Assembly: GCF_034258515.1 (NCBI RefSeq)
Contig: NZ_CP139438.1
Location: 1,922,001 to 1,986,000, forward strand
Length of the DNA: 64,000 bases
Reading direction: 5' to 3'
DNA from: Pseudarthrobacter oxydans
GTDB taxonomy: Bacteria > Actinomycetota > Actinomycetes > Actinomycetales > Micrococcaceae
Shown: positions 15,999-25,449 of the stretch, piece after piece
Numbering within the stretch: the first letter of the stretch is position 1
How the letters are laid out: each line of letters starts with the position of its first letter
Position numbers and translations under genes: made by a program
Notes under the pieces: generated by a model
The model's database searches: none
Seen by the model: the letters and a program-made list of their open reading frames with translations, nothing else
What the model was told of the DNA's origin: nothing

Positions 15999-16505
15999 GT
16001 GTGGACATTGTCCCCACTCTTGGCGTCGGATCCAGTCTTACTTCCTTCTTACTGCCTCGGTTTCCGGATGTTTTCGCGAGTTCCCCGTGTTTTCAAGGGC
16101 TGGAATGTAGTTCGAGTCCCACCTCGGGCACAGTGTTTTCCCCTCGTCAGAGGCGATCTTGCTTTGACGTGTGTACAAAGCTTGTGGTCGCGTCGCTCTG
16201 ACGGCTGGTTCGCGGGCTTTGGCCTAGCCGCCGCGGTGGCCTATTCAGGTGTGTGGGGTGGCGGGTTCAAGACCCTGGCTAGTGGGCCTTCCGTCTGCTG
16301 TGGGCTGGGTTTTGCGGTTCCTCGTTCCGGTTCTGTCGGGTTGGTCGGGGGTGGCCAACACCAGTTCATGGTCCGGGGGAGCGGGCGCGACATGACGTCG
16401 CTGATGTTGATACGAAAGTTCCTTGGAAAGCTCCTTCCTTTACGGCACGGAAGTTTCGGGGCGCTCGGTTTGTCCTGCCAAAGGGGGCGTGGACAGTGTC
16501 CACAC
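15999..16505 (+). repeat. tRNA-end island-junction repeat, copy 2
   Basis: About 507 bp bounded by palindromes at 15999-16017 (GTGTGGACATTGTCCCCAC, one mismatch) and 16487-16505 (GCGTGGACAGTGTCCACAC). It contains the tRNA-end core at 16111-16130. It aligns with copy 1 along its full length, including the shared TTTGACGTGTGTACAAA segment after the core and the conserved GTTTGTCCTGCCAAA just before the right palindrome. The frame open across it (15951-16601) is not convincing as a gene, because the aligned copy 1 does not keep the same frame. Confidence 0.75.
16111..16130 (+). other. Attachment-site-like core (3' end of a tRNA), copy 2
   Basis: A second identical TTCGAGTCCCACCTCGGGCA in the same orientation, 6,629 bp after copy 1 and 33,962 bp before copy 3. 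It is preceded by TGGAATGTAG, as in copy 3, rather than by a tRNA body. Confidence 0.72.
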
Positions 16506-16688
16506 ATATATCTGCTTTTTAAGGCAGTGGAGCCGGACCCCCAGCGTCAGTTGTTAGCGCCCATGAAAAACCGCCCGTGGGCGGCCATGATCGCCCATTG
16601 ACGGCCAGTAGGACTGCCCATCGGCGGCCATGAGATCTGCTGAATTCCTCGGCGGTCTTTTCCACGCCTCGCATCGACTGTCTGACAC

Positions 16689-16700
16689 AATGGATCCAGC
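16689..16700. promoter_or_regulatory. Possible GntR operator upstream of the regulator
   Basis: AATGGATCCAGC contains a palindromic TGGATCCA core resembling the ATTGGATCCAAT sites at 37195, 39697 and 39761. It is about 96 bp before the GntR start at 16796. Short BamHI-type cores arise by chance, so this assignment is tentative. Confidence 0.35.
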
Positions 16701-16795
16701 GGTGGTCGAGTCACCACCAGCGCAAAGCTGAGTAGCGAGTGACGTCCAAGCGGAACAGTATTACGCTTTCAAATTACTCACTTTCGTGAACTCGT

Positions 16796-17500
16796 ATGGA
16801 TACATTCGGTGTTATGTCGCCAGTCAGGATTGAAGTCGTGGAAATGAAATCGAGAGGAACCGCAAGGGCAGCAGGTGCTCGGATTGCAGACCAGCTCCGG
16901 ACCATGATTATCAGCGGCGAGCTGGCTCCGGGAGACAGGATCGGTCAGGAGATGCTCGCTGAAAAATTCGGCGCGAGCCGCATTCCCGTGAGGGAAAGCT
17001 TGAAACTCCTCGAGGCTGAGGGGTTGGTTAGCATTGTTCCGAACAGCGGAGCTTGGGTCTCAAAGCTTGAGGCATTCGAGTTCGACCAGATCTACAAGCT
17101 CCGTGAACAGGTTGAATCCCTGGCTATTAGGGAGAGTATTGATGGCCTCTCCGAGGCGCAGGTGCGGCGCCTAGACGAATTGGTGGAGGAGATCGCCCAA
17201 GCTCCGGACATTGAAACATTTTTGAGGGTTGACCGGGAATTTCACCTCTTGACCTATGCGGGAGGCAGCTTCTCGCTCCTCCGTGAGCTCATTGAGCGAT
17301 TCTGGAATTCAACCCAGCACTACCGGCGGGTGTTTGCTCAGGGCTTCAGCGCCGAGCGGCAGTGGGCCACCGACGCCGAACACCGATTGATTGTTGACAG
17401 CATCAAACGGCGCGATCACGACGTAGCAGCTAGCCTCGTCAGGGGCCATATCCGGAGGACACGTCTCGATCTGGCTGCTAGGGGGGATATTTTTTCCTAG
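16796..17500 (+). CDS. GntR-family (FadR/FCD) transcriptional regulator
   Basis: A 234-residue regulator. An N-terminal winged helix (IADQLRTMIISGELAPGD, then LAEKFGASRIPVRESLKLLEAEGLV) is followed by an all-helical FCD effector domain with the metal-binding pattern D-x3-H (REFHLLTYA) and a late HRLIVD...HIRRTR. The start could be ATG 16796, 16814 or 16844; none has a strong ribosome site. It is the first gene of the large catabolic island and is oriented like the transport and dehydrogenase genes that follow. FCD proteins usually repress uptake and catabolism of organic acids, and palindromes with a TGGATCCA core recur in front of several island genes. Confidence 0.88.
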   Translation: MDTFGVMSPVRIEVVEMKSRGTARAAGARIADQLRTMIISGELAPGDRIGQEMLAEKFGASRIPVRESLKLLEAEGLVSIVPNSGAWVSKLEAFEFDQIYKLREQVESLAIRESIDGLSEAQVRRLDELVEEIAQAPDIETFLRVDREFHLLTYAGGSFSLLRELIERFWNSTQHYRRVFAQGFSAERQWATDAEHRLIVDSIKRRDHDVAASLVRGHIRRTRLDLAARGDIFS

Positions 17501-18637
17501 TATCCACGGTCGCCACTCTTAAATTCGGATGCGGGTCGGGACACTGCAGTATCGGACGTTGTGTTGCCGTTCGTCGTCAACTTGAGTGGACGGCGCTGGC
17601 CGCCGTCGGAGCCTAGAAGTGGTGAGGATATGTCGGCGGGCTGGGCATCAACTCAACCAGTTAGACTCGGGGGTCCTCGGCAGGTGTGGTAAGTCAGATG
17701 TCTCGGCTCCCTTTAAGGAGCTACTGGACCTGCGGCCGCCTTTCCCTCGGCGAACATTGAAGCTCCGAAAATATGTGGTTTCCCCCGCGTGCCGGCGGCC
17801 GACAAAGCAGCACGCCCGGGACAGGAACCACTACGCGGCCGCCGACTTTCGCGGCCAGGCCCGGACCAACGGTCCGCGGAAGCGGGGCCATACGGCTGCC
17901 GGGGTCATGATGTTCATAAGTCATAGAAAGACGTCAGTACGTGGCGTAAAAGCTTGGCTTGGAGTGGGGCAACAAGTCATATTACTGCTTGTAGCTCGCG
18001 CTGGCCGCGGCCTAATGAGGGGGTGCCGGTCTACGGCAGTTTGGCGATCATCCTCTCAGGCAACTTGGGGGCTAACGTCGAACTTGCCACTCTTGGGAAC
18101 CCGACCGAGGACAGCGCATGCCAGCCAAAGGTCGCAGTGCAGGTTTTCGGCAAGACAGACGCCCAGGGGCGAAGCAGCCTGCTACTTTTGGAGTGACTCT
18201 TCATCAAAAAGCGGCCTCTGACTGTGTAACCCCCGTTGTTCGTGCTGAGCTCGAATAAACAAACTTGCCCCCGAGCAGTCCGCCCACCAGTCCGCCCATC
18301 CTTAAGGACGTTCGGCCTCGACGAGGGTTACTACCAGCGGTTAGCCGCTCTCACGCAACCTCCTTCAGCGCGGGTTGATTCTGTCGCCGCTAGACGGGCA
18401 AGACCGGGTTCAAGCTTGCATCGGATCCATTATGACGCTCACGTGCGGACTATATCTCTGTGGCGGGTGGTACTTTGACGGCCGCCAAGCGATGGTCTAC
18501 TCGCCCGCAGTCAACCAAGTTCCTTGATATCTAGCCCAAATTCGCGCTGCTGTTCACTTTGTGCGGCCAATGTTTCGAGCTTGCCCGATCAATCTCGTGT
18601 ATTGACGTGCATCACACTCTGTGATTATGTTCTACCA
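17501..18637. other. 1.1-kb stretch without a supported gene
   Basis: Sequence between the GntR regulator and the alcohol dehydrogenase unit. A frame of 211 codons (17586-18221) is open but its translation is basic, low-order and has no ribosome site or recognisable domain. No transposase remnant was identified. It may be decayed DNA or an unusually long leader. Confidence 0.45.
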
Positions 18638-18649
18638 ATTGTATCCAAT
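18638..18649. promoter_or_regulatory. Possible GntR operator before the dehydrogenase operon
   Basis: ATTGTATCCAAT, differing from the perfect palindrome ATTGGATCCAAT (37195) by one base. It ends 15 bp before the ATG of the alcohol dehydrogenase at 18665, a position suited to repression. The regulator at 16796 is the obvious candidate; this is an inference. Confidence 0.45.
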
Positions 18650-18664
18650 CTGAAGGTGACGAAG

Positions 18665-19879
18665 ATGTCGAAACATTGGTGGCCGGGCACGGATTCTGCC
18701 TCGGCGTTCCTTGCCCCAGCCGTGGTTATTGGTGGCCGCGGAAGCTTGAGCAAGATCGCGTCTGTTCTGCAATCCCACCTAAAGATCACCTCCGGAAGTG
18801 TTCTGGTGGCGGTCGATGATGCTGTGCTCAACACGGGCCTTGCAGATGAACTCATTCGGGATCTTGAAGACACTGGCTACGAGGTGACGGTTGCAAGCGG
18901 TTTCGGCAGCGAGCCCTCCAGCGAGATCGTCGATGCCGCTGCAGAGATGGCCCGCAATGCCAATGCGCGGGTGGTCATTGGCTTGGGCGGCGGATCGGTA
19001 CTCGATTCGTCAAAAATCATTTCGCTTCTTCTTTGCAATGAAGGAAAATCTGCCGATTGGCTGGGCGTTGTTGAACCGCCCAACGGCGTCGCTCCACTAG
19101 TGCTCATTCCGACGACCTGTGGCACCGGTGCTGAGGCGACAAGGGTTGCGATGGTAACCGTTGCAGGCTCCAAGAGGGTCTCCTCATGCGCTCTCTATGT
19201 TCCTTCTGTTGCCCTTATTGATCCAAACCTTGTTGCTTCACTGCCCACGAGCGTCATAGCTGCCACCGGCATGGATGCCCTTGCCCATGCGGTTGAATCA
19301 CTCATGGCGACGACGGCATCCGTCCTGTCCGCCCACCATGCACTCCGGGCTATCGAGCTGCTCGCGGGGAATCTTGAGAACGCTTTCAATGGGGATCAGG
19401 AGGCATTGGCGAACTGTCTATGGGGATCGCATCTAGCCGGCCAAGCACTCAACGCTGGCGTCGTGGTGGGCCATTCGTTGGCCTACTGTCTGGCCCATGA
19501 GCGGCCCATGCCGCACGGGATGTCGTGCGCACTCGCGCTACCGTACTGCATTGCCTACAACCGGACTATGGATCCAGGACTTGCTTCGACCCTGGCATCC
19601 GTTATCACGAGGGGAAACAGCAGTGAGCTCTCTGATGCGGCACGGTGGATACAGGACCTGACGAAGCGGCTAGGCCTGCCCACAACGTTGGACGAAGCCA
19701 TGATTGCCACGGGCACGGAAACAGCCATGGCGGCCCGCTGCGTTGCGGAATACCCCCGTCCAACAAATCCTGTTCCGCTCGACGAAACGAAACTGGCAGA
19801 ACTTCTGATAGCAATGCGAACTGGCGATTTGCCCGCTGCGTTTGGATTTGTAGCTTCAACTGCCCACAGCAACCAGTAG
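18665..19879 (+). CDS. Iron-containing alcohol dehydrogenase
   Basis: A 404-residue group III (metal-dependent) alcohol dehydrogenase. The NAD-binding GLGGGSVLD and IPTTCGTGAE segments are present. The metal site is spread over TGMDALAHAVE and the histidine-rich GHSLAYCLAHERPMPHG. The frame opens at 18524, but AAGGTGACGAAG directly precedes the ATG at 18665 and the upstream residues are cysteine-rich and unrelated. It oxidises an alcohol or reduces an aldehyde; the maleylacetate reductase branch has the same fold, so the substrate is open. An aldehyde dehydrogenase follows after 51 bp, suggesting an alcohol-to-acid sequence. Confidence 0.88.
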   Translation: MSKHWWPGTDSASAFLAPAVVIGGRGSLSKIASVLQSHLKITSGSVLVAVDDAVLNTGLADELIRDLEDTGYEVTVASGFGSEPSSEIVDAAAEMARNANARVVIGLGGGSVLDSSKIISLLLCNEGKSADWLGVVEPPNGVAPLVLIPTTCGTGAEATRVAMVTVAGSKRVSSCALYVPSVALIDPNLVASLPTSVIAATGMDALAHAVESLMATTASVLSAHHALRAIELLAGNLENAFNGDQEALANCLWGSHLAGQALNAGVVVGHSLAYCLAHERPMPHGMSCALALPYCIAYNRTMDPGLASTLASVITRGNSSELSDAARWIQDLTKRLGLPTTLDEAMIATGTETAMAARCVAEYPRPTNPVPLDETKLAELLIAMRTGDLPAAFGFVASTAHSNQ

Positions 19880-19930
19880 GTCCCACGCCGGAAATCGCGC
19901 CAAGAGGAACCGAATAAGGAGTATTTAGAA

Positions 19931-21382
19931 ATGACATACGGACTGGTCAAGAACCTGGTAAATGGCGGTTTTGCTGACGCTTCAGACGGCGGGACTATTG
20001 ACGTTACGAACCCCGCAACCAATGATGCGCTCATTGCCCAAGTGCCTGCAATGACTCGTAACGACCTCGACGCTGTCTTCGCGGCTGCAGAGACGGGAGC
20101 GAAGGTTTGGAAGGGCACCGGCCATCTTGAGCGCGGACGCATCCTCATTGAGGCATCAAGGCTCATCCGCGTTCGCTGTAGCGAGCTCGTGGATGTGATC
20201 GTGGCGGAAATGGGTAAGACCCAGGCGGAAGCAATTGGAGAAGTCGGAAAGTCCGCTGAATTCTTTGAATATTATGGAGGACTCGCGCGGGCATCGTTCG
20301 GAGAATACCTTCCCGACGGAAGGCCCGGCACATTCGCCAGCCAGATCCGGGAGCCCGTCGGTGTCGTCCTGCTGATCACGCCTTGGAATGATCCCCTTCT
20401 GACCCCGGCCCGCAAGATGGCGCCAGCCCTCCTGGCAGGCAACGCAGTCGTGGTCAAGCCGGCAACGGTAACACCCATCATCGCACTGAAACTGGCTGAA
20501 ATCCTGCACGACGCGGGGGTGCCGGCGGGCGTTCTTGGAACCGTAACAGGTCGTGGTTCAGACATCGGCGATGCATTACTTTCCTATGGCGCGATCAAAG
20601 CCGTTTCCTTCACCGGGTCCACGGATGTCGGCCTTGGACTGCAGCGCAGACTCGCTGGGACAGGGGTTCGATTGCAGACAGAAATGGGCGGAAAAAATGC
20701 AGCAGTGGTGCTGGAAGACGCTGACCTTGACCTCGCAGTGCCCGCGATCGTTGCCGGTGCGTTCGCCCAAGCCGGTCAACGCTGTACAGCGACAAGCCGG
20801 CTGATCGTTCAACGAGGCGTTGAGGCCGAGGTTGTAGAGAAAGTCAACGCGGCGGTTCGGGCTCTGCGTGTGGCGGCGGGCAACATTCCGGGAGCGGATC
20901 TGGGACCGGTTGTTTCACGGGAAGCCCAACGGGACGTTCAGGAACATGTAGCTAAGGCGTTAGCGGAGGGTGCGCAAGTGCTGGCCGTGGCCGACGCGGC
21001 GCATGAGCTTGAATCCGAGGGGTCGTTCGTGGAGCCTACGTTTTTACGGATCGCCAGGGATAGCTCCATCTGGCGCGAGGAAGTTTTCGGGCCGGTGCTT
21101 TCGATGGTTGTCGTGGATACGCCCGAGGAGGCCATCGAAGCCGTCAATGATTCTTCATACGGCCTTTCCAGCGCGGTCTTCACCAAAAATCTCTCCAAGG
21201 CTTTTCAGTTCGTGGAGGGCGTCGACACGGGACAGGTATCAGTAAATCAGCCAACGACGGGATGGGATATTCATCATCCGTTTGGTGGCTTCAAAGAATC
21301 CGGCTCTGCGTTCAAGGAGCAGGGCACCGAGGCACTGAATTTCTACAGCCGAACCAAAACCGTCGCCATCAGAACGCACTAG
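19931..21382 (+). CDS. NAD(P)-dependent aldehyde dehydrogenase
   Basis: A 483-residue aldehyde dehydrogenase. It has TPWNDP, FTGSTDVG, the base-containing TEMGGKN, the catalytic Cys in AGQRCTATSR and a C-terminal PFGGFKESG. The length and the late FKEQG segment resemble the aldehyde/2,5-dioxovalerate or succinate-semialdehyde branch. The ATG follows AAGGAG at 19916-19921. It lies between the Fe-alcohol dehydrogenase and an SDR in one transcription direction. It probably oxidises the aldehyde made by its neighbour. Confidence 0.9.
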   Translation: MTYGLVKNLVNGGFADASDGGTIDVTNPATNDALIAQVPAMTRNDLDAVFAAAETGAKVWKGTGHLERGRILIEASRLIRVRCSELVDVIVAEMGKTQAEAIGEVGKSAEFFEYYGGLARASFGEYLPDGRPGTFASQIREPVGVVLLITPWNDPLLTPARKMAPALLAGNAVVVKPATVTPIIALKLAEILHDAGVPAGVLGTVTGRGSDIGDALLSYGAIKAVSFTGSTDVGLGLQRRLAGTGVRLQTEMGGKNAAVVLEDADLDLAVPAIVAGAFAQAGQRCTATSRLIVQRGVEAEVVEKVNAAVRALRVAAGNIPGADLGPVVSREAQRDVQEHVAKALAEGAQVLAVADAAHELESEGSFVEPTFLRIARDSSIWREEVFGPVLSMVVVDTPEEAIEAVNDSSYGLSSAVFTKNLSKAFQFVEGVDTGQVSVNQPTTGWDIHHPFGGFKESGSAFKEQGTEALNFYSRTKTVAIRTH

Positions 21383-21403
21383 CGAACTAACAAAAGGATC
21401 AAC

Positions 21404-22168
21404 GTGACAGAGGTAAACATGTTCTCGCTGGGGGGAAAGCGTGCCCTCGTGACCGGCGCCGGCAGGGGCTTGGGACAGGCCATCGCCCGCGGCTTGACTG
21501 CCGCGGGAGCCCACACCGCACTCATCTCCAGGACTCGCGGGGAAGTGACGGCCGCGGCGGCGGAGATCGGTCCTAATGCCTTTCCCTTTGAAGCCGACGT
21601 TGCAGACACCGACGCCCTTCCTAAATTGCTCGACGACGTGGAAATGCGCCTCGGCGGTTCAGTGGACATAGTTGTGCATGCAGCGGGCGTACAGCACCGG
21701 CAGAGCGCAGAAGCTTTTCCGATAGCTGAATGGGACCGGATAATCAGCGTGAATCTCACAGCTCCGTTCATGCTGAGCCAGGAGATTGGTCGGCGCCAGC
21801 TCCAACGTGGGCAGCACGGCAACCACATATTTATCGGTTCTCTAACGAGCCACCTCTCGGTGCCAGACGTGGTGGCCTACACAGCCAGTAAGTCCGGCGT
21901 TTATGGCGTTGTGCGGAGTCTAAGCAGCGAATGGTCGGCGAGGGGGATCCGCGTCAACGGAATTGGTCCCGGATATTTCCGTACCCGATTGACGGAATCC
22001 GCGTTCCAGGATGTCTCGAGGAAGCAGAAAATGCTTGACCGGATACCGATGAACAGGTTCGGGGACCCGGAAGACTTGGTGGGTGCCGCAGTTTTCTTGG
22101 CGTCGGCGGCATCCAGTTACATCACCGGTCAACTGCTCATGGTAGATGGCGGATGGACAGCCAGTTAA
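21404..22168 (+). CDS. SDR-family oxidoreductase
   Basis: A 254-residue classical short-chain dehydrogenase. The cofactor motif TGAGRGLG follows a short N-terminus, then HAAGV, an active-site Ser in FIGSL, and YTASK supplying Tyr and Lys; GPGYFRT and the C-terminal QLLMVDGGW complete the pattern. The start is GTG 21404 behind AAAGGATC; ATG 21419 is possible. The sequence is closest in feel to gluconate 5-dehydrogenase-like enzymes. It lies 21 bp after the aldehyde dehydrogenase. It is one of four SDRs in the island, implying stepwise oxidation or reduction of a hydroxylated substrate. Confidence 0.88.
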   Translation: MTEVNMFSLGGKRALVTGAGRGLGQAIARGLTAAGAHTALISRTRGEVTAAAAEIGPNAFPFEADVADTDALPKLLDDVEMRLGGSVDIVVHAAGVQHRQSAEAFPIAEWDRIISVNLTAPFMLSQEIGRRQLQRGQHGNHIFIGSLTSHLSVPDVVAYTASKSGVYGVVRSLSSEWSARGIRVNGIGPGYFRTRLTESAFQDVSRKQKMLDRIPMNRFGDPEDLVGAAVFLASAASSYITGQLLMVDGGWTAS

Positions 22169-22228
22169 TAAGAGCAACAGCAATCCCACGCATGGTTATT
22201 GGCAATCGTCTGTAAAACTGGAGGAAAA

Positions 22229-23494
22229 ATGGTAAGAGATATGAACGTGGACCGCAGGCAGTTCCTGAGGTTGTCTGGAATCGGGGTCATCGGCATTGCC
22301 GCGGTTCCAACGCTTGCAGCCTGTGGAACAGCGGCTGCAGGAGGCGAAAAACTGAAAATTGGGGCGTTTTTCCCCGTTTCAGGGCCTCTGGCTCTCCTCG
22401 GGGAAGAATCCTGGCGGGGAGTACAAATCGCAACCGACCTGCGCAACAAGGCCGGCGGCGTCGCAGGTAAGAATATCGAACTGATGTTCGCAGACATTCC
22501 GGATGTCAACGCTGCTACTTCAGAGTCACGCCGTCTGGCATCGAGCCCGGACGTCAAGCTTGCGATCGGGTCCTATTCGTCGGCTCTTTCCCTGGCTGCT
22601 TCCGAAGTATTTGCCCGGGGCGGGCGCAGCTTCGTTGAACTGGGCGCGGTGTCCGAAGAAATCACGGCCCGCGGCTATGAGAACGTGTATCGCTTCAACC
22701 CGTCCGCCGGTGACTTCACCAAGATGCAGATGAGGTTCATCAGCGAGTACTTGTCGAAAAAACTGGGTAAGCCGGTGTCAGAGCTCCGGGTGATCCTTGC
22801 CCATGAAGACTCGGCCTACGGGCAGTCGGTTGCCGAGAACGCCAAGAAGGACGCGGCCGCCGCAGGTATTGCGAATTTTTCCACGGAACCTTACAACGCC
22901 AAGTCCACGGACCTTTCGTCGACTGTCTTGAGGATGAAGGATAAGGCCCCCGACATCGTCATGGCCGTTTCTTACGCGGCCGACGCCGTCCTGCTCGGCC
23001 GGCAGATCCGAGACAACGGACTCAAACTTGGTGCGTTCATTGGAACCGGCGGCGGCCACAGCCTGATGAGTTTCCGCGAAGCGCTGGGGGACGCAGCAGA
23101 CGGTATCTTCGATGTCGATTTCACCCAGATCTATGTCAACGAAAAATTCACTCCCGGCATTCAGGACTTCACATCCCAATACAAGGAGCGGTACAACGGA
23201 CTCCCGGCCTCAGGGCACGCCCTTGCGAACTTTACTGGCGCCAACCTGCTCTTTGACCTCCTGGAGAAATCAGGTGGAAAGGACGCTCCGGCCGAATTCC
23301 GCAAAGCTGCAACATCTTTCAAGCTGGACCAGGGTAAGACCGCAGCAGGATGGGGTTTTGAACTTAACGACAAAAACCAGAACGAGCGTTCGGACGTATA
23401 CATCATGCAGTGGAAGGGCCCAAGGCTCGAAACTGTTTGGCCACCGGAAGCCGCAGTTCGTGAACCGGAAATCGTCACGCCGTTCGGCGTTTGA
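22229..23494 (+). CDS. Branched-chain-type ABC transporter substrate-binding lipoprotein
   Basis: A 421-residue periplasmic-type binding protein of the LivK/type I fold. The ATG at 22229 follows GGAGG, better than the frame opening at 22199. The N-terminus carries a twin-arginine-like RRQFLR, a hydrophobic stretch and a lipobox (TLAAC), so the mature protein is probably a lipoprotein on the outer face of the membrane. The binding domain begins KIGAFFPVSGPLALLG, typical of the family. The permease and ATPase genes follow immediately. The ligand is unknown; proteins of this fold bind amino acids, aromatic acids, amides and other organics. Confidence 0.9.
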   Translation: MVRDMNVDRRQFLRLSGIGVIGIAAVPTLAACGTAAAGGEKLKIGAFFPVSGPLALLGEESWRGVQIATDLRNKAGGVAGKNIELMFADIPDVNAATSESRRLASSPDVKLAIGSYSSALSLAASEVFARGGRSFVELGAVSEEITARGYENVYRFNPSAGDFTKMQMRFISEYLSKKLGKPVSELRVILAHEDSAYGQSVAENAKKDAAAAGIANFSTEPYNAKSTDLSSTVLRMKDKAPDIVMAVSYAADAVLLGRQIRDNGLKLGAFIGTGGGHSLMSFREALGDAADGIFDVDFTQIYVNEKFTPGIQDFTSQYKERYNGLPASGHALANFTGANLLFDLLEKSGGKDAPAEFRKAATSFKLDQGKTAAGWGFELNDKNQNERSDVYIMQWKGPRLETVWPPEAAVREPEIVTPFGV

Positions 23495-23512
23495 ACGCTC
23501 CCGAAGGACAAA

Positions 23513-24400
23513 ATGAGTCTCATTATGCAAGCGCTAGTGGCGGGGCTACTGCTAGGTGGCGTGTATGCACTGATAGCGGTCGGCCTGAATCTAATCTTTG
23601 GCGTTGTCAAGATCATCAATTTTGCCCACGGTGAATTTGTGATGATGGCAATGTACGCCACATTCTGGATGTGGACGGCTTGGAACTTAAGCCCCTATCT
23701 TTCCATCTTTATCATCACGCCGTTGATGTTCGTGTTCGGTATGGTGTTGCAGAGATTCATTCTGCAGCCCATGCAGAATTCGTCTCCGACAATGAAGATC
23801 TTCGTCACGCTGGGCCTGTCGATCCTGCTGCAGAACCTGGCACTTGTCCTCTTCGGTGGGCAATTCCGTAGCACCCAGTTTCCGTGGGCGGAGAAAAATG
23901 TGACGGTGATCGGCATCAGTGCAACGTATGGTCGTGTCGCCGCATTTGTGGTGGCGCTGGTACTGGTTGCTGTCCTGTTTTACGTCATGAAAAAAACCCT
24001 GATAGGCAAGGTTCTGCGAGCCCTGGCCGAAGACCGCGAGACCTCCGGACTTATCGGGATCCCGGTGAAGAAGTACTACCTGGTGGCAATGGGACTGGGA
24101 ACAGCTATTACTGCCATCGCCGGTGTTCTAATCGCGCCATTTCATTCTGTATTCCCGCTGGCGGGTGCACATATCACTTTGTTGGCCTTCGTCGTCGTTG
24201 TACTCGGCGGCCTCGGGAACATGGTCGGATCGTTGGTTGGGGGGCTGCTCTTGGGCGCGGTTGAGACCGTGGTGGGTACGTTCATTGATCCGGCACTGCA
24301 GCTGGTGGCTGTTTTCGCGGTGTTCATTATCGTGCTGCTCGCGCGTCCGCAGGGCATCTTTGGCGGCTCTGCAAGCAATGCGGAAGTTGGTTTGAAGTGA
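23513..24400 (+). CDS. livH: Branched-chain-type ABC permease (LivH-like)
   Basis: A 295-residue inner-membrane permease with about eight hydrophobic segments. Family signatures include the early GLLLGGVYALIAVGLNLIFG, NFAHGEFVM, and the ATPase-coupling RALAEDRETSGLIGI loop. The ATG follows CGAAGGACA. The stop overlaps the GTG start of the next permease. It forms the channel with LivM-like 24397-25449. The symbol reflects family only. Confidence 0.9.
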   Translation: MSLIMQALVAGLLLGGVYALIAVGLNLIFGVVKIINFAHGEFVMMAMYATFWMWTAWNLSPYLSIFIITPLMFVFGMVLQRFILQPMQNSSPTMKIFVTLGLSILLQNLALVLFGGQFRSTQFPWAEKNVTVIGISATYGRVAAFVVALVLVAVLFYVMKKTLIGKVLRALAEDRETSGLIGIPVKKYYLVAMGLGTAITAIAGVLIAPFHSVFPLAGAHITLLAFVVVVLGGLGNMVGSLVGGLLLGAVETVVGTFIDPALQLVAVFAVFIIVLLARPQGIFGGSASNAEVGLK

Positions 24401-25449
24401 AAAAGAACCATTACATCTGGTCTCTCGGCGCAGTCGCTATCGCTGCACTGTTGCCCTTGGTCACCGCGGACCAATTCTTCCTTCACATTTGCGTCATGAT
24501 CCTTATATACGTAGGGATTACTGTCGCATGGAACATTCTCGCATTCGGTGGCATCCTTTCACTCGGCCATGCCGCTTTCTTCGGGATCGGTTCATACACC
24601 GTCGCCCTACTTTACGTAAACCTGAATATCAATCCTTGGCTGGGGATTCTTGCCGCAATGGTTACAGCAGGCATCGGTGCGTTGTGCCTGGCGATTCCCT
24701 TGTTGCGCTTACGCGGGCCGTTCTTCACGCTTTCCACGTTGGCCTTTGTGGAGGTGCTGCGTCTGATTGCAATCTACTGGGTCGGCCTAACGAACGGTTC
24801 GGTGGGCATTACGACTCCTCCTGCCGAGGGCTTCGCGCTTCTCTCTTTCCAGGACCGTCAGCCGTACTACTACATTGTGCTCGTCATGACACTAATCGCC
24901 ATCTGCATCTCCGTCTGGATCTATCATTCGAAAATGGGCTACCACCTGCGGGCTGTAGCCTCCGATGAAGATGCCGTTCGCGCCCTGGGCGTTCGGACCC
25001 CACGTCTGAAATTGACCGCCCTGGTCATCAGCGCGGCGCTAACGGGCGCATTCGGCGCATTTACCGCAATGTACTTCTTCGTAATCGAGCCAGAGACCAA
25101 CTTCTCAGCAACGCTGTATTCGATTCAGCCGGCGTTGAACGGGATCATCGGCGGTATGGGCACGCTGCTCGGGCCGGTAGTCGGTGCTCTCATCATGACG
25201 CCCCTGGGTGAATGGCTGCGGACCACATTCTCCGGCGCTACTCAAGGTCTGAACTTTGTGATCTACGGCATTGTGCTCATCGTTATCGTACGGGTGATGC
25301 CCGGTGGGATTGTTACGGGTGCCAACAAACTATACAGCCGGTTCCGCCCGGCGGAAGGAACCTCTGGCGGCGGGGACAGCCAAAAGAGGTCCGCGGAGGA
25401 GACGGTGGACGATGACCATACTGCCAACACTGCAGGGAGGCGCAGCTAA
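24397..25449 (+). CDS. livM: Branched-chain-type ABC permease (LivM-like)
   Basis: A 350-residue membrane permease, partner of the LivH-like protein. Hydrophobic spans, SLGHAAFFGIGSYT and the coupling loop RAVASDEDAVRALGV are characteristic. It starts at GTG 24397, overlapping the preceding stop (GTGA), which indicates translational coupling. The last 35 residues are hydrophilic and probably cytoplasmic. It ends with a one-base overlap (TAATG) into the first ATPase gene. Confidence 0.9.
   Translation: MKKNHYIWSLGAVAIAALLPLVTADQFFLHICVMILIYVGITVAWNILAFGGILSLGHAAFFGIGSYTVALLYVNLNINPWLGILAAMVTAGIGALCLAIPLLRLRGPFFTLSTLAFVEVLRLIAIYWVGLTNGSVGITTPPAEGFALLSFQDRQPYYYIVLVMTLIAICISVWIYHSKMGYHLRAVASDEDAVRALGVRTPRLKLTALVISAALTGAFGAFTAMYFFVIEPETNFSATLYSIQPALNGIIGGMGTLLGPVVGALIMTPLGEWLRTTFSGATQGLNFVIYGIVLIVIVRVMPGGIVTGANKLYSRFRPAEGTSGGGDSQKRSAEETVDDDHTANTAGRRS

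Noticed and set aside
15951..16601. A 216-codon frame across junction repeat copy 2
   Set aside because: The homologous copy 1 does not maintain the same frame, there is no ribosome site, and the translation is low-order. The conserved feature is the DNA itself.
17586..18221. A 211-codon frame between the GntR and alcohol dehydrogenase genes
   Set aside because: Basic, repetitive-looking translation without domain pattern or ribosome site in GC-rich DNA where long chance frames are common.
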